Shown one piece after another: positions 1-13,229 of a DNA stretch of 64,000 nt. A model generated the notes under the pieces. The model saw only the letters and a program-made list of their open reading frames with translations, was not told where the DNA came from and did not search any database. This stretch comes from Apostichopus japonicus (taxonomy: Eukaryota; Echinodermata; Holothuroidea; Aspidochirotida; Stichopodidae): contig NC_092567.1 of the NCBI RefSeq assembly GCF_037975245.1, positions 11,504,376 to 11,568,375 on the forward strand, given 5' to 3'. Made by a program: the position numbers and the translations under genes. Position 1 is the stretch's first letter, and each line of letters starts with the position of its first letter.

Positions 1-2979
1 ATGGTTTTGTTCTCTGAAGGGATCGTTTTCAATCCGTAGTGCGGCTTTGGCAGTGATTTAGCTTCCATTCACTATATCACGTAAATGATAAAAAAAAACA
101 CAAATGTTGTACACAATATCATTGCTTTTTTGGTAATGATGATGAATGACGTGATTGAAATAATTAGGGGTAAAAATAAAGTTGCAATTAACATCTCAAG
201 ATAGGGAATTAGAAGCATTGTCCGAAAATGGGAACCACGAATGTTTTTTTTTTTTTAATGTGAGATTTCTTCAATTGGTTTGAATACAAATTACATTTTT
301 TTGTACTCAAAAAATGACCTTATCACCGTATTAAGTAATGTTTTCTTATTGTATCTCATTCAATGCACTTTAACCAATATATTATATATGCTTTATACTC
401 TCGAGGCAAGAAGAAGCTTCAATACACTTGGATCACGATGGGGCTGCGAGGCGAAAAGTAATAATTTTAGCACATTAATTTGAATAGTTTGGCATGACTG
501 ATTTATTCTATTTAAGTATGATTGGATGGTTGTAGATGTGAAGCAAGCTGTTTGACATACGGTTTTGGGCAGAGTACTGGAGCAATTTCGCAGACGTGCA
601 GTGTTAACGAGGTAGTCCATCTGTACTTTATATATGATACTTTGATATGGGAAGCCTCTCATCTCGGAGCAGCTGTTTGTAATCTTGTAGTCTATGTTGC
701 TACCCTGTCAGAATATCAGTAGCATTACTTTCAATGGCCTACTGCTACCATTGTGTATTTAATATTACTTTTCTGTAATAAGTAAATATTTCTTTGTTAA
801 CGAAAATTGGGATGAAACATTCGCATTTTTGAATAATTTTAATTCGTGTATTTCTGCACAGTTTCGTACGAGTAAAAGGTACTGAACAGTTTAACCCTTA
901 GTGAAAGACATTGCTGTTATCTATTAATAAATTTAAGTCTTTTAACTTAAATAAGTCACAACCTTTTCGACTTACTTTTAATCTATATAATACAGACACG
1001 ATTTTTCCTATATGCGTTAACTTATCGTTTTCGATTCAAAAATAAGAAAGGTGAGAGATTAAGCTCCACGACAACGTTTGGATATAGATGATGAATGCTA
1101 ATATTCATGATATATTGAATATTCAGATGTCAGGTTTGACGAAGAATTAACATTGAATTTCGTTGTCTGTTCTACACAAAGTACGTAACAGAACAATCTC
1201 ACGTAGAAAAACTGACAAGCACTTTATGAGTGAGTGGGTATGAAGAGTATGTTTGTGACAGCAAGGTAACTGATTACGGAATGAACGGAAAATGTTTTAC
1301 GAGATGCAGAAAATTTACTAAACGAAGTTGAAAAATGTTATCGTGCCCAAGCCCCCCTCCCCCCACCCTGAGCCACTTCCATCCTTGATCATAGTTACAT
1401 TAACGTCCCAACTTGCATGCTCAATAAACTAATTCCATAAGCAGGATGTTGTTGAGTCACTTTATAAAGCCCTTTGTTTCCAGATTTCTCGATACCAAAC
1501 CAAATATCATCCTCTGTTTCAGTGGTATAACGTCATTGATCTTTACCATGGAATTGAACTTGTGACTATAATTTTCATTCGAGATACCATAAATAATACC
1601 TATTTATGATGCTTTAATGTACGACACTCGCTAATTATTTTTCATCGGGAATAGTTTTATTTTAACAAACTGGAGAACTGTCAGAAAGGATGTATCGAAC
1701 TGAACTTGAGATAATCAACGGTTGGCTACATCTTTATTATTTCCCGAAATGATTCAAAACAATATAACTGTAAGGATGTGGTGGACAATGCAAAGAAGCA
1801 ATATTTTATATTTTTACCACATTCGTTTCGGTGGCGTCATCTATTTAAACCTGCAACTACAAACGGACATCGAGATCAAGTCAAAAACAACATCAAGAGG
1901 TTATTGGCTATGAATAGTCACTAGACTTTATGTCTGCCTGTAAAGAAATGAATATAAACAATAATAAAATAACTATACAATATCTACAAATCCTAGGAAC
2001 AATATTATCAACACCTAACACCAATTTGAATATCAATCATGCAATGGACTTCATTATGTCATAATAATTCAATGAGCAGTGATAATAATCCAATGCAGAA
2101 TATTTAAAGTACAATAAGTTGAGACCATTACGTCATCAGCACGTCTACCTATAACAACAACTTAATCCTAAACAAAATAACATTGACTATCTGCTACTTC
2201 AACTACCAAACATATACTGCCTAAAGGCGTGATGTACTATATTGCTTTAAATTGTTACCTCCTCAAAAAGCGTAATACACGACTGATACAATGCATGGTG
2301 CAAGTACTGCAGATAAATGAAGTTGGTTCAAAGAGAATGTTAATATTTTCAACTATAAACATACTATCCCTTTAAGACTAAATCAGCAATCATAAAGGTA
2401 ACATGTGTCTATTAACAGCATATGTAACAAGACTGCTGATAAAATACATCCCTAAGCAAGAGAATATTAACTCAAAGAAGACATGCGTGTGATTGCAACA
2501 CAGTGAAGTATAGCAACAGTAGGCCTACACTTCAATTATACGAATAGTTCGCAGTCTACTGTACTACTAATAGAATCCCTAAATAGATACACTGGAATGA
2601 GGCTCACTAACGATACGAGGGAGCCACCATTTTAAACTAAATAAGAGGGTGGTCTCCCATAATGTTATTTCCTTCACGTGGATTCACGTTCCACTGTGAA
2701 TCTACCATTCAAAATTATCTGTAAAGTATTATACCCCCTTAAGTTATGGTATTCAACTGTACCTAAGGAAACCATATAAATTACTATGAAGATTAAATAC
2801 CAAGAAACTAAAGTTAAATGTGAGCACTGTAACCAGTAGTTCTTGTGCTGCATTTTACGCTAGCCTAAGGCAACTCCCACACAACCCAAGAATGGTAGAA
2901 ATATATAGTAGAACCTGAAATTACCCCACGGGCCTGGAAACAGTCCGCAATTACCATGATATTATGCAGTTACGGAGTT
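1..2979. other. AT-rich stretch without a supported gene
   Basis: I see no convincing splice-bounded coding exon here. The only ORF with any protein-like look is 522-722 (+). It is 66 codons with Cys at spacings CxCxxxC near its start and a later SQTC, but I recognise no domain and its flanks are not clear splice sites. The rest is AT-rich intergenic or intronic DNA with short T and A runs. Confidence 0.5.
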
Positions 2980-4090
2980 AATATATATGCTGTATTTGCG
3001 AAAAAAATACATGGTTTACTTCAAAAATAAAATTTAGACATATTTATATACATGTATACACATATATATTCCCTGAAAATTATATATATTCCCTTAAAGA
3101 ATTATTTATATTTTCTCCAGGCGTACAGAAAGTATTTTCTTAATAACAAATAGTATTCTCTTACACTAAAGAGTCTGTCAAAAATATATATTCTCTAACA
3201 CAAAAAAATATTTTTTCTCTGTCAAGAATATATTTATTCTCTTAGAGAAAAATAATATTTTTTAAAGAAATTTAATATCCTATTCAAAAAGTATGTCAAT
3301 TCTGTTCACGAATTTTTTTTTCTCTAACAAAATATATAAATTCTGTGACAGAAAAGATATATATTCTATAGAAAAAATATTGTCTGTGCAAAAATAAATG
3401 TGTAATCTTTGTAAGAAAAAATATACATTCTCTAACAACAAAGTTCTATTCTGTGCAAACAATATATTCTGTAAGAAAAATATATATGTTAAACAAAGTA
3501 CGGTGCTCTGTAAGCGCCAACTGAGATGTTTTGTTGTTCAGTAACTTCAGTGACCAGCTTATCATTATATTGGTCACTTGCACAGCTCAAATTTCCTGCG
3601 ATCTATCGCCAGGGCCTATTCAAATTTCTAAGGCAGGTAAACTGTTACGGCAGTGGTGCAGGGCGCATTTTCACTGAAAGGTATATTTTTTTTAGAGAAT
3701 ATATATATATTTTTCTCTTAGAGAATAAAAATATTCCTGGCATAGACAAATATAATTTTTGTGTTAGTATATATATTTTTACAAAATATTTATTCTAAGA
3801 TAATATATATTTTTCTATTAGAGAATAAATATACAATGGGCTAAAAAAAAAAAATTGTGTAAGAGAATATATTTTTTTTCAAAATATTTGCTGTAAGAGA
3901 ATATATATTTTTGTACAGAATACATATTTGTTATTAAGAAAATAATTTCTGTACGCCTGGAGAATATACTTTAAAGGAATAAATATCTCTTTCAGGAAAA
4001 ATATATGTGTATACATATATATTTAAATATGTCTAAAATGTATTTTTGAAGTTAACCATGTATGTATTTCGCAAGTACAGCATATATATT
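2980..4090. repeat. Large imperfect inverted repeat (fold-back element)
   Basis: The left arm (2980 to about 3490) and the right arm (about 3680 to 4090) are reverse complements with mismatches and small indels. Landmarks shared in inverted order are CTCCAGGCGTACAGAAA (3115-3131) against TTTCTGTACGCCTGGAG (from about 3946), the ATGTATACACATATATA stretch, and AATATATATGCTGTA at the outer edges. The arms are built from TATATTCTCT/AGAGAATATA words. The spacer of about 190 bp is less AT-rich and carries a separate dispersed repeat. Transcription through both arms would give a long hairpin. It could be a fold-back transposon or a head-to-head insertion of two copies. Confidence 0.75.
3574..3672 (+). 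repeat. Dispersed repeat, copy 1
   Basis: This segment in the spacer of the inverted repeat matches 32707-32809. Shared words include CAGCTCAAATTTCCT, GAGGCAGG/AAGGCAGG followed by TAAACTGT, and GGGCGCATTTTCA at the end. Two same-orientation copies 29 kb apart indicate a dispersed repetitive element rather than local duplication. Confidence 0.7.
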
Positions 4091-5012
4091 TGCACGTAAT
4101 ATATTCAGCTTTCTCGCGCCATAGAAAACTTAACATAAGTTACGTAATGATATTCCTCATATTCTGTACTTCAAGACGTGTATAACATCTGCTTCAGACT
4201 CCCAAAGTTCAACAAAAATGTAGGCAATTTTGTGCTGCTGGCAATTCTGAGTGGCACATTGACTGTGGTATACTGGCCCTCAGTCTGTCCTATCCCTGAA
4301 CAAATGGACCCATTGTTCTGTGTGAGCAGTGCGTAAATGAGTCATATGCTCCACTGTGCATGGAACGCCGAGACTCCTTTACACTGCCTAACTAAATATA
4401 AGTTTGTCCTCAAACTAACCCTGAACAAATTCAACATAGCATTAATATCTACGTTGGATAAATATAGGGAATAAACCCTGCTGACAGTTCCCCTTTAACT
4501 ACACAAGTAGCATTTTGAGAAATGTCCAGACTAATCTACTGACATTACAATCCCTGCCAGACTTGCAAACCTTGCCAATTCAGTTATTCTTACTGAGAAA
4601 GAAAGGGAACAAAGTAACATAAAGCTAAGAATAATATAGATCAAAAGCATAACTTAATCTAAATAAAAACTAAGTTAACACAATAGACTAAACACAATGT
4701 TAATATCAGTGGTCACAGATTGGTATGGTCATGTCGTTACAAGTAAATGCTATAGAAAACTAGTACTACACACTCTCCAACAACTTGTTACACATCCCAA
4801 ATAGCTATCCATGCTACACGCCCCACATTTTGGTATGTGTTATAAGCCACACAACATAAATGATCAGTTGATACTTTCCATCAACCTTGAGTACAGACTG
4901 GAAAAGTAAGCAGTTTGGAAATTTGAAGTGAGGTAAACGAAAATCAATCCAATCGAGAGAAACTGGTAATACTTGGAAATTGAAAACTTAGGATGTTGAT
5001 CCAGTTTAGAGA

Positions 5013-5288
5013 TTATAAGACTCTTTTAAGAGGAGGAAAGTGCTCCCAGAACCTGTTTTGACATACTACGGTTCTTTTGATGCTTGATTTAGTTACGTCC
5101 CTAATGAACCTGTTTGGTTTATGATATGTGTTCCTATGCATGCCCCTCTGTGCTCTTGTACTTTGACTGAGCTGAACGTAGTCATCGTCATCAGTATCAC
5201 TGTCTGAGGTGGTGACAGGCCTAATTGGTGAATAACAATCATCTGTTATATGAGGGATCTGTTTTAGTAAGTTTCTTCTGATGTTCAT
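5013..5288 (-). CDS. Uncharacterised ORF, possible retroelement polyprotein tail
   Basis: This is a 91-codon open frame starting with ATG on the minus strand. It has an acidic Ser/Asp run (SDSDTDDDDY) followed by a basic, His/Asn-rich stretch (STRAQRGMHRN). Acidic run plus STR..G.HRN wording recalls the C-terminal tails of LTR-retrotransposon polyproteins, but that is recall of style, not a search. No other pol motif was found on the same strand nearby. It may be a decayed fragment or a chance ORF. Confidence 0.25.
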   Translation of the reverse strand: MNIRRNLLKQIPHITDDCYSPIRPVTTSDSDTDDDDYVQLSQSTRAQRGMHRNTYHKPNRFIRDVTKSSIKRTVVCQNRFWEHFPPLKRVL

Positions 5289-5616
5289 TATTTGTGAAAT
5301 AAATCTTAAGTTCAGGAATAGCAGCTGTTTTTTAACGCTACTAAACTATAAAGCAATCACAGAATGGTCTGATAATTAAAATCGTGATAATATCTTCTGT
5401 AAACGGTAGAATAGTTTGGTCTTTTCTCCAACAGTTGTAATCTAGAATAGAAATCTAAAGTTAAGTAACACCAGCTGTTACAATAAGCTTGAAAGAAGTA
5501 CAGGATAACAAAAACAGTTAATGATATAGATTGAAACCAGCACATGATAGCAAAACAGCTAATAATAATATATGATACTTGCAAGCAGCACAGGATATGG
5601 TTAATAGCTTTATGTT

Positions 5617-5972
5617 GTGTTTACAAGGTTTCAAATTTGACCCTGGTAAACCTAAATGACCTTTGACCTCCACCAATAACAACAGGCTTCCTTTACTCAA
5701 TGTGGTACTTCTATACATTAAATATGAGGTCTGCCCATGTTTCCTTTCTTGAGATATTGGTTTTACAACGTTTTCACAATTTGAACCATGGTGACCCCAA
5801 ATGACCTTTGACCTCCAACAAAAACAATAAGCTGCCTGTACTTAATGTGGTACTTCTACACAAAAAATATGAGGTCTGCCCAAGCTTCCTTTCATGGGCT
5901 ATTGTGTTTACAAGGTTTTCACAATTTGACCTGGTGATCCCAAATAACATTTGACCTCCACAGAAACTAATA
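5617..5972 (-). repeat. 145-bp tandem repeat with DR1 hormone-receptor sites (about 2.4 units)
   Basis: The unit recurs with a period of 145 bp: the perfect 13-mer TGACCTTTGACCT is at 5657-5669 and again at 5802-5814. Each unit also has an 'AATGTGGTACTTCTA' block and a 'CTTTC(A/T)TG..ATATTG' block. The third unit is truncated and its site is mutated. The same family lies in opposite orientation at 15,490-16,560. Confidence 0.85.
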
Positions 5973-5999
5973 GGTGGGTCATTACGAGTCAAATCATGG

Positions 6000-8740
6000 A
6001 TGGCTGTTGCTGCGCCCTCTCCAAAAATTCCCCAATTTTTTGTGTGATGTGATCACCATGAAATAAGTATATTCTGAAAATTTCAGTTGCGTTGCTTTAC
6101 AATTGGCCGATTTATCACACTTTGAAATTCCGCAATTTGTCGCCACCAATGCATTTTGGCAATTTCTTGACTTTTGAGGTCTCATTTCTCAGCAATTAGA
6201 CATCCTACTACCTTTCTATTACATATGCCTATAGAGTCTATCTCAAAGAACAGGAAAAAAAAATAGGCTACAAAAATATTGTCTTGTAGAGTTAGGTCAA
6301 CTTAAAAATGTCAAAATATTCGATTGTTGTACTTTTCACTAAAAAATGTGCTATTTTTAGTGATGAATTGCTCCTAAACCATTGCTTTAGGGTACTTGAT
6401 TCTTTCAGAGGTTATTATGTCTAGTAAAAATATTACAAAATATTGATTACAATGCTTTCCTATAATTTGTTTGCAAGTTGTGCAACTCTAAAGTTGCATG
6501 ATGCTGCGATTCAGCATGAGGTAGGGGTTTTGATGCCAACTTTTACCAAAGTAACCATGTTAGAGCTGTCAGGGTTTTATACTTTATTGTTAAGTATAAA
6601 GTTCTTACACAGGCAAATTTCTGGGTTCTAGCTGTTCTCAATATTATTTTATGAAGTTGTTAAGCTGTTCCGATGTACAAAAGAGGTCGTCTTTGACGGC
6701 CAATAACTCAAAACGCGTCATGTTGAAAAAATCTGATAATTTTTTTTCTAGAAGAGATATAGTACCACACTGTTTGTACAAAAAAAATCAGGAGGGTGTT
6801 TTGCCTTATTTTGAAATGAAAGATCCTCAAAGTTTGGGATTTTTACAAAAAAAAGTGTTTGCCTGTGTTGATTTTCCATGTGTTTTGAGCCTGGGTATCG
6901 TACTGTACTTCAAGGTCATTTAATTCAATACTGTGCAGTTTTTAATTTCATATAAAAAAAAATACTATTTGCAATGTACTTGTTTGCTCCTGGTTGAATT
7001 CATTTAATTAGAAGACTTATAAAATGAATTTCAACCAGTACATGTATGTACAGTGTGTACAGTACATACACTGTACTGGGTGTATATGCAAGGAGTGCCA
7101 TGAGTGCCAGAAGACTATGTTTAAACCTAACACATGTATACGCAGAGCCAATACAAAGTCCTAACATCTGTATTTCATAACGCTGTGTTTTGCCGTAAAT
7201 TAATTAGATAACAGTTGAAAAAAAACTAGTGCTAATTTGGTATTGTTGAAAAAGCATCATCTAGACTATAGCCAATTTTACCTAAAAATGTGCATTTTTC
7301 TCCTGTAACTAGCCATGAGAAAAGGGGCAAAATTCATTGGAGATTTATCACAAAAATAGAACTTTTTACTGCTTTATTACAAAGATAAATGTTGTAAGAT
7401 TAACCTTACCGCGTCATGGTGGCTGGACACGCCTTCTTTGGCATTTACAAACATTTAGACCAGAGGGGTAGCTAGGTCGCAAGCAGTTTCGCAAAATGTC
7501 TTACGTCTTTTTTAGGGGGGGGGGGCAGGCTATAAGAAAACTGCTCTCTGAGCTCATTAACTCACTCGTTGGGGTCTGACGTAGTCTAGGCTATGTCTAC
7601 TTTGACCAAAACATGGGCTCGACTCTTTTTCATTACAAAGATTTGAGATAAAACTGAGGGCACTACTGGCAAATACCTCAGAATTATTTCAACCTATAGG
7701 CTATAGCCTAACTGCTTCCTAAGCTAGAAGTAGTACAGGAGTATAAGCCTCAGTCTTAAGTTTTCTACCTATGGATGTCACCCATATGTAGTATCCAGTG
7801 ATAGTAGTACTATATAGCAGTACTATCGAGTGATAGTAGGCTAATCATATAGCATATCACACGCTAGGGCCTAAACTGTTTGAGGCGTGGTAACAAACTT
7901 AGCCTGTTATAACTACCCGTATCTCTGTAGGCCCAACAGCCTTAGTACTGTACTGCAATTTGACCATTTCTCTGCTAACCCTAACTTCACATAAAGCTGC
8001 CAAAAATGCATCAAATCAGTCAAAATCTTTGAAAAGTTTCAAATGAAAAACATATTGTTACCTTATAGAGCCTAGATGATAAACTTCCGCAGGGAAATTG
8101 AATCAACAGTAAAAACATAGTTTTGGATACGTAAACCTTAATTAGATTTCGTTCACGAACCATTTTGTGAATGGTCCTGGCCACAAACTTTTTCGGGTTT
8201 CTTACCCTCAACTTCATGGAGTTTGGAAAGCCGAAATTGCAAATAAACGAGTGCATATCCCGTCCTACACTAGCATATTTTGAGGGGAAAAAGTTTGCAT
8301 TTAAAGTACCTTTGTTAACAGGTACTTGTGGTTACGAGTCATGCAATTGACCAGTTTTGCATAATTCTACCAGGTAGGCCTAAAGTCAACTGATATTCTT
8401 ATAGTCCTTGTTTGTGAATGTCGGCTCCGATCTTAGCTGGTGATGTCACTAATCATCCTTTGCGAGATGGACACCAGTCTATTGCATAGTACCGATAAAG
8501 ATGTAGCCTAGATGTAGCTAGTAAGGTTTGTCCCGAACATATTTAGCTATATAGAGGCATAGGAACTGAGAGGGGCGGTGAAGGGGACGTCTTCATATTG
8601 TTATGGTACGGTATCATGGATACTTGGTAGGCTTACGTGGGCTTGTTATTCACGTTCTATTTGCCAGATATACACTTTATTGAGAAATTGATTGATAGAA
8701 GTGGGACAGGGCCCACCTTCACGGGTCAATTCTCGCATAA
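6000..8740. other. Intergenic stretch, nothing identified
   Basis: No coding exon or RNA gene is seen. A G-run after a GGGGTAGCTAGG word near 7465-7525 resembles the ends of the hAT-like elements further right and may be a remnant. The segment 7800-7850 has short repeats of the word ATAGTAGTACTAT. Confidence 0.4.
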
Positions 8741-8855
8741 CGAACGGGATTTCTCCGCGACGGAATACCTCGCGACGAAATGAATTTGGATAACCGAATG
8801 AACTTGGACAACGGAATGAAATTGAAGAACGGAATGAAATTAGACAACGGGAGTT
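8741..8855. repeat. Short tandem repeat around GGAATGAA
   Basis: A degenerate repeat of about 20 bp carries the words CGAAATGAATTTGGA, CGGAATGAAATTGAAGAA and CGGAATGAAATTAGACAA in succession. It is a local minisatellite with no coding sense recognised. Confidence 0.6.
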
Positions 8856-8899
8856 TTCGCGAAGGCAACATATTCAGCAACTGTAACATAAATCATAAA

Positions 8900-11100
8900 T
8901 GTGGTGCAAACGGCGTGCATTACGATTGACCTTAATCCTTTGATGTTGAAGTTATGAACCGCCTAACCCACTGATCTACACTGTGGCACTGTAGATCAGT
9001 GGCCTAACCATGTTTTTACATGAAGTTTACCTTCCGTTCGCTCACACACATTAATTACATGTTTGTTCAAGCCGCAAGGTACGCCATAGGTTCTTGCAAA
9101 CGATGGTTCGTACTGTACGCAGCCATTATTTTACGCGCTGGTACAACAGGATCTTTCCGCGTTCGGTTTCTCTACATATTTGCTTCAAAACACTGGTACT
9201 TACATCTTGATAATTCGAGTTGGTAACTAAGTTTAACTCAGGTAGGCCTAAGTGTTTATCATTTTATTTATTAATTGATATCTAGGACTACTTGAACAAC
9301 TTGACTATTATTATCATAATGTCTTCTATGTACTAGTACAAGAACTAGTGTAGCCTGTAGGCCTAGCCTAAGTACTAGGCCTAGTAATACTAAACGGAAG
9401 CTACAGTATGTGTGTCGACCATATTCTTCAGAACGATGTTAATACTGTATGGTTGCCCTACAAAATTTCATGATAGTGTTGAAATATTGTAAACCACCAT
9501 ATTGAATTAATTCAACTATCAGAACCGTAACTGTGTATAGCAAAGGCTTCACAGTTAACGCACCTTCGTTATTGACGCACCTTCAAATATTACTACTGTA
9601 GCAACATACAGCAGGCAACCTAGCCTAAACTGTTTGCAGCAAAGAAGAGTTACATATTTGATGAGTTTTATTCCATTTCAGTTATATATGCTGATCAAAT
9701 TGTGGTTTTCTAAGCTTTTAACATCCTCCCCTCAGTTTTGCACATGTTTTGGGCATTTGGAAATCTTACTCCTAAAAAAAGCCAAAATTACCCAAGTACT
9801 GTACCACATACGAATTACGATACCATTACCACATACATACTGTACAGTGCTACTCTCTGGGCCCTGACCTGTCTGAGCTTAGAGGCTCAGAGCATACAGT
9901 AGTAAACAGCATCCAAAGTCAATGAATGTGTGTACTGAGGCCTACACTTCAGTTCTAGCTTATCAACGAATGTGTACTGTAATTTATGGGTATGAAAGAA
10001 CTTGACACGTCAGACATTTTGTAGTCAAATTCTGCTCAATTGGTCTTGCATATTGGCACAGAACAATTAATATTTTGAGATAATTAGCATGCATTCCTAT
10101 ATTAAAGTGTAGTGGGGTAGTGGCAGGAACCAAGCTGGGTGAGTGCATATTTTGCATATAGCCTACAATGTACGAAATCAATTATTTACCCTTTTTTGGC
10201 CACCTTAGTACTTCCCACGAATCCCAGTACAGTAGTTGTACAGTGTAGCTACTGTACTGTATTACTCTGCAATGAATTTGGCAGTCAATGTTCTGTAAAA
10301 TTCTGAACACCAAGTGCTCTTGAGAAGCAGCAATACATGTACTGTAAGCCTATCACATGTTCGTTAACTTCAGCAATTTAATGGTAGTTCAAGTAAACTA
10401 CAGTATGTGCAGGATGCATTACAGCCCTATGATTATGTGTCTAACACAATCAGTGGTCAAAATGCTAGGCCAGGGCAACACTATCTAGGCATCTGTTTAT
10501 AGCATTAGCAAACTGGCAACTATAAAACGCTAATCATGCCAGCATGAGAATTCAAGAATCAAGTGTAATATTATTGTTGCTACTGAGCTTATCATTGCTA
10601 CCATCTAGGTCCTGAGGCAGGAAGCCAGGCTGGGACAACCACATTTCATGTATTTTGAATAAACTTATTCCAAATTTACTCAGCTATCCTCACAACAAAA
10701 TGTCATGTACATTGATTACTGTTGCTTAGCAAGCTTCGTGAAACTAGTGTCACACACTCATATAGGACCTAGCTTAAAGTGAGTAAATTATATAGTCTCA
10801 CTTTGTGACATTAATAGGACCCCAACAGAGTCCATCTCAGCAATCTCAGGCCTTAAAGTCTAAATTTTGACCCAAATACTCATTTTAGACAACATAAATC
10901 ACTGAAGCGTGATATCACAGAACATCATTCCTGAAATATCAATTGCTGTACACTATATGCTAAGCATTGAAGCCATTAACATTCTGGATTTCCGCCAAAT
11001 TGCAAAAAATCACACAACTTTGCATAAAGGTTTGGTCAATTAATTGCTCCCATTGACTTGCACTACAGTAGGCTAATTGAGCTGCGATACCAGTACTATT
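8900..11100. other. Intergenic stretch, nothing identified
   Basis: There are no splice-bounded coding exons that I trust. The segment is rich in words built from TACTGTACAGTA and TAGGCCTA, which recur through the window as low-complexity genomic background. A near-perfect palindrome, ACTGATCTACA with its complement TGTAGATCAGT, lies at about 8968-9002. Confidence 0.4.
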
Positions 11101-11930
11101 TGTAATACATCTGTTACAGTAGCAGTCCTGTCTCCTACAGTATATTAGCATGTTAGCATACATGATAGCATGTATCATCATGTTTATTGGCATGAATGAA
11201 CTAGCATACTGTACATATGTTAGCTTGAAGGCTATGTAAGCAGTATGATACCATACATGTACAGTATATGTACTTGTACTGTATGTTAGCATGTATGTTA
11301 ACATGTATGTTAGCATATAGCATACATGTATGTTACAGTAGTTTGTTTGTTAGCATGTATGAAAGCATGTATGTCAGCATGCATGATAGCATACATGTAC
11401 AGTATGATAGCAATTATGTTAGCCTGTATGTAAAGCCTGCTTGTTAGCCTGTATGTTAGCCTGTTTGTTAGTGTGTATACATGCTAGCGTATATGTTAGC
11501 ATGTTATAAGCAGTATGATAGGGTGTATGTCAGGCTGTATGTTAGCCTGTTTTTAGCATACATGTAAGTTAGCATACATGTTAGCATGTACAGTATACAT
11601 ATGTTAGCTTGAAGGCTATGTTAGCATGTATGATAGTAAGTATGTTAGCAGTGTATGTTAGCAAACATACATGTTAGCAAACATACATGTTAGCATGTAT
11701 GATAGCATACATGTATGTTAGTGTGTATGATAGTAAGTATGTTAGCCTGTTTGTTAGCCTGTATGTTAGCATGTTAAAAGCTGGTAGCGTTTACGTCAGG
11801 CTGTCAGTCTGTTTGTTAGCATACATGTTTGTTAGCAACTTAGCATGTATGTTAGCATTCATGAGCATGTATGTAATTCAGCATACTGTACATTAGAATG
11901 TATTTTAGCATGTTATTTAAGCAACATGAA
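11100..11930. repeat. Degenerate minisatellite of TTAGCATGTATG words
   Basis: Words such as TTAGCATGTATG, TTAGCCTGTATG and TTAGCATACATG recur dozens of times at irregular spacing over about 830 bp. Both the word and its complement (CATACATG) occur, so the tract can fold locally. Open frames here on both strands are by-products of the repeat. Confidence 0.85.
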
Positions 11931-11989
11931 GGACTTAAACAATTTTTGGTTCCTTGCTTAAGCAAAAGGGGTCTATGTAGTCAACTAGA

Positions 11990-13200
11990 TCCGCTATAGT
12001 GAAAAGGTGTGCCCTATTGTTCTCGGTGCCTGTAAAGGTCACCAAAGGTCAGTTAGGGGCCAAAAACCAAAACAATAAACAAGCAATAACTCCCATTGAC
12101 AGGGTCAGACATGATTGTTATTTTGGAACTTGTAATATACAGTATACCTGTATACTTGTAAATAACGTAGGGGATCATTTTTCAACTTAACAATGGTGTG
12201 ATCCAAGGTCAACAAAGGTCAATTAGAGGTCAAAAACAGGTATTGTTGTGATAACTTGAGAACAAAATGTCCGTCAAGGTTGGGAGTTACGCTATTGTAA
12301 TCCAATAGTGGACCCACATCTTTGTGACAGTTGACCTTAGGTTGACCTCTGATGACCTGTAAATTAGCTTCTTTATTTATTTGAATTTATTGTGGCCATA
12401 TCCAGATATCAAATGGTCTTTTGATCAAAATTGTCCATGGGTTGACCCCTGTGCGACCTTCAGGTGCAAAGTCCTGTTTGCTCATTTTAGGAGGTGCAGG
12501 ACATAAAACCAAAACAAGTTTGTCAATATTTAACTATATGATAGAGCTATACATGTATACTCTAAAGATGAAACTAACTCCCGCTTCGATCGAACACCCG
12601 GTTCGTAAGTTATGAGGTGCCAAAGGTTGGATTTGATACCTTTTTAGCAATAACATTGTGTGTGTACATTGGAGTTCATAACAATTTTAGGATGAAGTGC
12701 ACATCAAAGGGAATATTTTTCATAAAAGCTGTCATGCCTTCCAGGGTCATTCAAGATCTCTTATCATGACAAAATCTGCCCACTTATGTTAATTTTATGC
12801 AACAACTTCCAGTGACAAAGTCTGACATGGCTGATATATTGGGACAAGTTGTGAATTAACTAGTTGCACGTTTTCCAAAATTCCCTTTATGTAATCCAAG
12901 GTCACCGAAGGTCAATTATGGCTCAAAATGTGTGTTTTGGGGGCAATAACTTGTGAAACTCCCACTGATGGGGTGTAATATGGTTGACATTTTGGGACTA
13001 GTTATGAATAGGGTAAGGGATCGTTTCCAAACATAATGGTCATGTGATCCAAGGTCAAAAAAAGGTCAATTATGGGTCGAAAACTCAATCTCCAAACTGA
13101 TAAAAGTTGTCCATGGTTGATCCCTGTGCCACCTTCATGCGCAAAGTTATCAGAGGTCAAGGTTTTGTTTAGTTTCAAATGAGAGGTGGATCTCATGACC
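11990..13200 (+). repeat. Degenerate repeat family with AGGTCA direct repeats (DR4/DR5)
   Basis: Blocks of the form 'ATCCAAGGTCANNNAAGGTCAATTA' recur around 12,030, 12,200, 12,895 and 13,045. The AGGTCA pairs are spaced by 4 bases at 12036-12051, 12206-12221 and 12899-12914, and by 5 at 13052-13068. Between them are related blocks about cumulative statements of TTGACCT. The copies are diverged and irregularly spaced, so this is an old repeat. Confidence 0.7.
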
Positions 13201-13229
13201 TTGGAATATGATTTACAGTAAAGTAATAC

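Noticed and set aside
522-722. Cys-containing 66-codon ORF as an ectodomain exon of the receptor
   Set aside because: It lies 14 kb upstream, no acceptor or donor fits well, and no known Cys-rich domain could be matched.
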